A stretch of 34,715 nucleotides of DNA from Paraburkholderia sp. LEh10 (GTDB taxonomy: Bacteria > Pseudomonadota > Gammaproteobacteria > Burkholderiales > Burkholderiaceae). The stretch covers positions 1 to 34,715 of the forward strand of contig NZ_JAGIPX010000076.1 in the NCBI RefSeq assembly GCF_017814945.1, in the 5' to 3' direction. Shown piece after piece: positions 32,464 through 34,715 of this stretch (within the stretch, counting starts at the first letter, position 1; every line of letters begins with the position of its first letter). The position numbers and the translations under genes are program-made. The notes below the pieces were generated by a model, which searched no databases, was not told where the DNA came from, and saw only the letters and a program-made list of their open reading frames with translations.

Positions 32464-32709
32464 GACGGCGAAGCCGGCCGTTCGGACAACCGGGCCACAG
32501 TGAACGTGGAACCGATTGTAATAAGAACGTAATTTTAATGCGAGCTTCGCGAAAGGATTGTGCGCTCCGGGCGCAACCATGACGGCCTGCGGTGTTGCAG
32601 CGACGCGCGGCGAATGTGGCGAGGCGCACATCGGCACGAAGGCAACGTTGAAAATGCGGGGGGAATTGCCCGTTCAACCTATGCGTCGTCTCCGACGCGG
32701 CGTGTTGAC
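32464..32709 (+). ncRNA. Candidate small transcript ending in an orphan terminator
   Basis: Both flanking genes are on the minus strand, yet a textbook intrinsic terminator for plus-strand transcription sits at 32710-32738. This implies a plus-strand transcript starting in this stretch, divergent from the FtsI-like gene. The interval is AT-rich at 32516-32539. No protein-like frame was recognised and no promoter can be assigned, so a small RNA of up to about 200 nt is the simplest reading. The precise 5' end is unknown. Confidence 0.35.
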
Positions 32710-32738
32710 GAGGCGCTCGATGAGCGCCTCCTTTTTTT
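32710..32738 (+). terminator. Strong intrinsic terminator, plus strand
   Basis: Stem GAGGCGCTC / GAGCGCCTC (9 bp, 3-nt loop) followed by C and seven T. No annotated plus-strand gene precedes it within range. Confidence 0.85.
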
Positions 32739-32811
32739 GCACGGGCTCATGCGTTGCGGCGTGCGTTACCTTGCGCGCCGACGCATGCGGAAGGAGAGAG
32801 GGGGAAGGCTA

Positions 32812-34353
32812 TCAGGCGGGCAGCGCGAAGCTCGCAATCGCCTCGCGCAGCACGCCGACCTGGTCCTTCAGCGAGTGCGCGGCGGCCGCCGCCTGCTCGA
32901 CGAGCGCCGCGTTCTGTTGCGTGACCTGATCCATTTCGCCGACGGCGCGGTTCACCTGCTCGATGCCCGCGCTCTGCTCGCGCGATGCATGGCTGATTTC
33001 CTCGAGGATCTCGTTGACGCGGCGCACGGACGCGACGATCTCGCCCATCGTCGAACCGGCGTTCGACACGAGCGCCGCGCCTTCCTCGACGCTGCCCGTC
33101 GACGTTTCGATCAGCGCCTTGATTTCCTTGGCGGCTGTCGCCGAACGTTGCGCGAGGCTGCGCACTTCCGCCGCGACGACCGCGAAGCCGCGGCCCTGTT
33201 CGCCCGCGCGTGCGGCTTCGACGGCCGCGTTCAGCGCGAGGATGTTGGTCTGAAACGCGATACCGTCGATCACGCCGATGATGTCGCCGATCTGCCGCGA
33301 GCTGTTCGTGATGTCGCCCATCGTGCGGACCACGTCGTCGACGACACGGCTGCCACGGGTCGCGACGTCGGCGGCCTGGCTTGCGAGTCCCGCTGCCGTC
33401 GCGGCGCTCTCGGCGTTCTGCTTCACGTTGGTGGTCATCTCGTCCATGCTCGATGCCGTCTGCACGAGCGCGGCCGCCTGTTCTTCAGTGCGTTGCGACA
33501 GATCGGTGTTGCCCGCCGCGATTTCGCTCGCGCCGACGTTGATGTTCTCCGTGCCTGCGCGCACGCGCGAAACGGTATCGACGAGACTCTTCTGCATCGT
33601 ATGCAGCGCGTAAAGCAGGCTCGCGCGGTCGTCATGGGCGACGGGAACGGGCGTCGCGAGATCGCCGCGCGCGATGCGCTGCGTCGCCTCGACGGCCACT
33701 TCGAGATCGCCGCCGAGTGTGCGCTTCACGCTGCGCAGCACGAGCACCATCACGGCCGTCGCGATCGCGCCGAGCACGAAGGTGATGGCGAGCCAGCGCG
33801 CGAAGCCTGCGTAGAACGCTTTCTGCACGTCATCCATGTACATCCCCGTGACGAGCACCCAGTCCCAGGGCGCGAAACGCAGCGCATAGCTGGTCTTTGC
33901 AACGGGCGTATCGCTGCCGGGCTTGGACCACATGTAGTCGACGAAGCCGCCCTTGCTCTGGGCTGCCGCATTGACGATATCGACGAACAGATGGTTGCCG
34001 GCCGGGTCTGTGAAGCCCGACAGGTTTTTGCCGACGAGCGCCGGCTTGAACGGATGCATCAGCATGACGGGCTGCGAGTCGTTGACGGACAGATAGCCGT
34101 CGGTGCCGTAGCGCAACGCCGAGAGGGCATCGAGCGCCTGCTTTTTCGCATCGGCTTCCGACATCGCGTGCTCTTGCGAAAGCGTGTAGTAGCGGTTGAC
34201 GATCGAGTTCGCCTGCTCGACGAGCGACGTGAGCTGATCGCGGCGGTCGTCGATCATCGACGAGCGGTTTTGCCACGCGCCGACTGCGCCAATGAGGACG
34301 AGGCCGATCCACAAGATGGCGATCATCGACGCTAGTTTCTTGTTGAGAGTCAT
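32812..34353 (-). CDS. Methyl-accepting chemotaxis protein with Cache sensor
   Basis: 513 residues. Membrane helix 1 (LASMIAILWIGLVLIGAVGAW) is followed by a periplasmic single-Cache domain (about 35-185, with YGTDGYLSVNDSQPVMLMHP, GKNLSGFTDPAG, FVDYMWSKPG and APWDWVLVTGMYMDDV), membrane helix 2 (AITFVLGAIATAVMVLVL), HAMP, and the cytoplasmic signalling hairpin with the conserved tip IDGIAFQTNILALNAAVEAA and GRGFAVVAAEVRSLAQRSA. No C-terminal CheR-tethering pentapeptide is seen (ends ASFALPA). The sensor is of the sCache_2 type; its ligand cannot be read from the sequence. Confidence 0.93.
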   Translation of the reverse strand: MTLNKKLASMIAILWIGLVLIGAVGAWQNRSSMIDDRRDQLTSLVEQANSIVNRYYTLSQEHAMSEADAKKQALDALSALRYGTDGYLSVNDSQPVMLMHPFKPALVGKNLSGFTDPAGNHLFVDIVNAAAQSKGGFVDYMWSKPGSDTPVAKTSYALRFAPWDWVLVTGMYMDDVQKAFYAGFARWLAITFVLGAIATAVMVLVLRSVKRTLGGDLEVAVEATQRIARGDLATPVPVAHDDRASLLYALHTMQKSLVDTVSRVRAGTENINVGASEIAAGNTDLSQRTEEQAAALVQTASSMDEMTTNVKQNAESAATAAGLASQAADVATRGSRVVDDVVRTMGDITNSSRQIGDIIGVIDGIAFQTNILALNAAVEAARAGEQGRGFAVVAAEVRSLAQRSATAAKEIKALIETSTGSVEEGAALVSNAGSTMGEIVASVRRVNEILEEISHASREQSAGIEQVNRAVGEMDQVTQQNAALVEQAAAAAHSLKDQVGVLREAIASFALPA

Positions 34354-34550
34354 GGTGGGGTTTCTTGCTATGCAGCGGCTGGGGGTTGTGCTTGGTGGTG
34401 CGTGCGGCGGTGGTTGGCTATCTCTGTGCTTTCTGCGGCTGATGGTGCATTGCCTGAATTGGTTTACGGCGCGTTCGCGGGGGGATTTAGGGGGAGAAAC
34501 CCGTAATTTGTGTGCGCTGTATTCGTATGATTTTTTGTCTTCCAGACGGG
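34354..34550. other. Upstream region of the chemoreceptor gene
   Basis: About 200 bases, T/G-rich on the plus strand, no gene recognised. It must include the promoter of the minus-strand chemoreceptor; no clear site was identified. Confidence 0.35.
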
Positions 34551-34653
34551 TGTTTTGCCGCTATCGCGGGCATCCGGTTTGTTTTGCCGCTATCGCTGGC
34601 ATGCGCGAATGCGGTTTGCTTTGCCGCTATCGCTGGCGTCCGCGATGCGCCTC
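34551..34653. repeat. Three direct repeats with TTTGCCGCTATCGC[GT]GGC core
   Basis: Units at 34551-34579, 34580-34616 and 34617-34653 share TG[CT]TTTGCCGCTATCGC[GT]GGC followed by a variable tail. This resembles intergenic repeats common in Paraburkholderia. Frames across it (repeating PAIAAK on the minus strand) are artefacts. Confidence 0.75.
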
Positions 34654-34689
34654 GCGGCGCGGGCGTCGCCCCTGTGCGGGGCGGCACCT

Positions 34690-34715
34690 ACTTTCTTTGC
34701 CGCGGCAAAGAAAGT
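34690..34715. repeat. Perfect 26-nt palindrome, Burkholderia intergenic element, cut by window end
   Basis: ACTTTCTTTGCCG and CGGCAAAGAAAGT form a gapless palindrome centred at 34702/34703. In Burkholderiaceae this motif recurs between genes, often with flanking GGCACCTACTTT. The window ends within it, so the flank cannot be checked. Confidence 0.75.

Noticed and set aside
32560..34335. 591-codon plus-strand frame opposite the chemoreceptor
   Set aside because: Shadow frame; the chemoreceptor on the minus strand has all conserved segments.
34487..34687. 66-residue minus-strand frame with repeated PAIAAK
   Set aside because: It translates the intergenic repeats; repetition comes from DNA repeats, not from protein selection.

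Overview
The window is GC-rich DNA with the gene content and codon use of a Burkholderiaceae chromosome, most likely Paraburkholderia or Caballeronia. The evidence is protein style (VirK/YbjX, FUSC, Cache-type chemoreceptor, a second FtsI-like PBP) and Burkholderia-type intergenic repeats, including a 26-nt palindrome at the right end. No rRNA, tRNA, CRISPR array, intact transposase or integrase was seen.

Left flank (1-6500). It holds a VirK/YbjX (DUF535) gene and a Tat-exported flavin amine oxidase overlapping a periplasmic cytochrome c gene. A graveyard follows: a frameshifted GlxA/AraC fragment joined to an M24 peptidase fragment with an internal stop, and a FUSC-family exporter gene whose 3' part has decayed.

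Central system (about 6500-27470). This looks like a dedicated, regulated export system for small peptides. Four small genes (6504-6713 minus, 7122-7346 minus, 13603-13851 plus, 25899-26183 minus) encode precursors with a shared leader that begins with a basic or Asn residue followed by DL, carries an L-D/G-R/S-like segment, and ends in Gly-Gly. Their predicted cores of 35-68 residues are unrelated or only partly related and contain no Cys. The export machinery is a TolC/NodT-like outer membrane lipoprotein, an HlyD-like adaptor, a cytoplasmic-looking SurA/parvulin foldase, and a PCAT (C39 peptidase plus ABC exporter) with two N-terminal cyclic-nucleotide-binding-like domains. The control genes are a transmembrane Hanks-type Ser/Thr kinase, a double-FHA membrane protein, a PP2C phosphatase and a sigma-54 activator whose start overlaps the PCAT stop. 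Two precursor genes have near-consensus -24/-12 sites, a third has a fair one and a fourth a weak one. Accessory genes are a secreted caspase-like/SUMF1-like protein, two tandem DUF4399 proteins, an LRAT/NlpC-like protein and small unknown genes. The inferred scheme is: a signal acts through kinase, FHA protein and phosphatase; sigma-54 switches on the peptide genes; the PCAT removes the leader and sends mature peptides through the HlyD/TolC conduit.

Right flank (27470-34715). It holds a small hypothetical gene, a 46-bp tandem repeat, a broken cytochrome-c peroxidase gene, a TPR/glycosyltransferase protein, an FtsI/PBP2-like transpeptidase, an orphan intrinsic terminator suggesting an unannotated small transcript, a chemoreceptor, and intergenic repeats.
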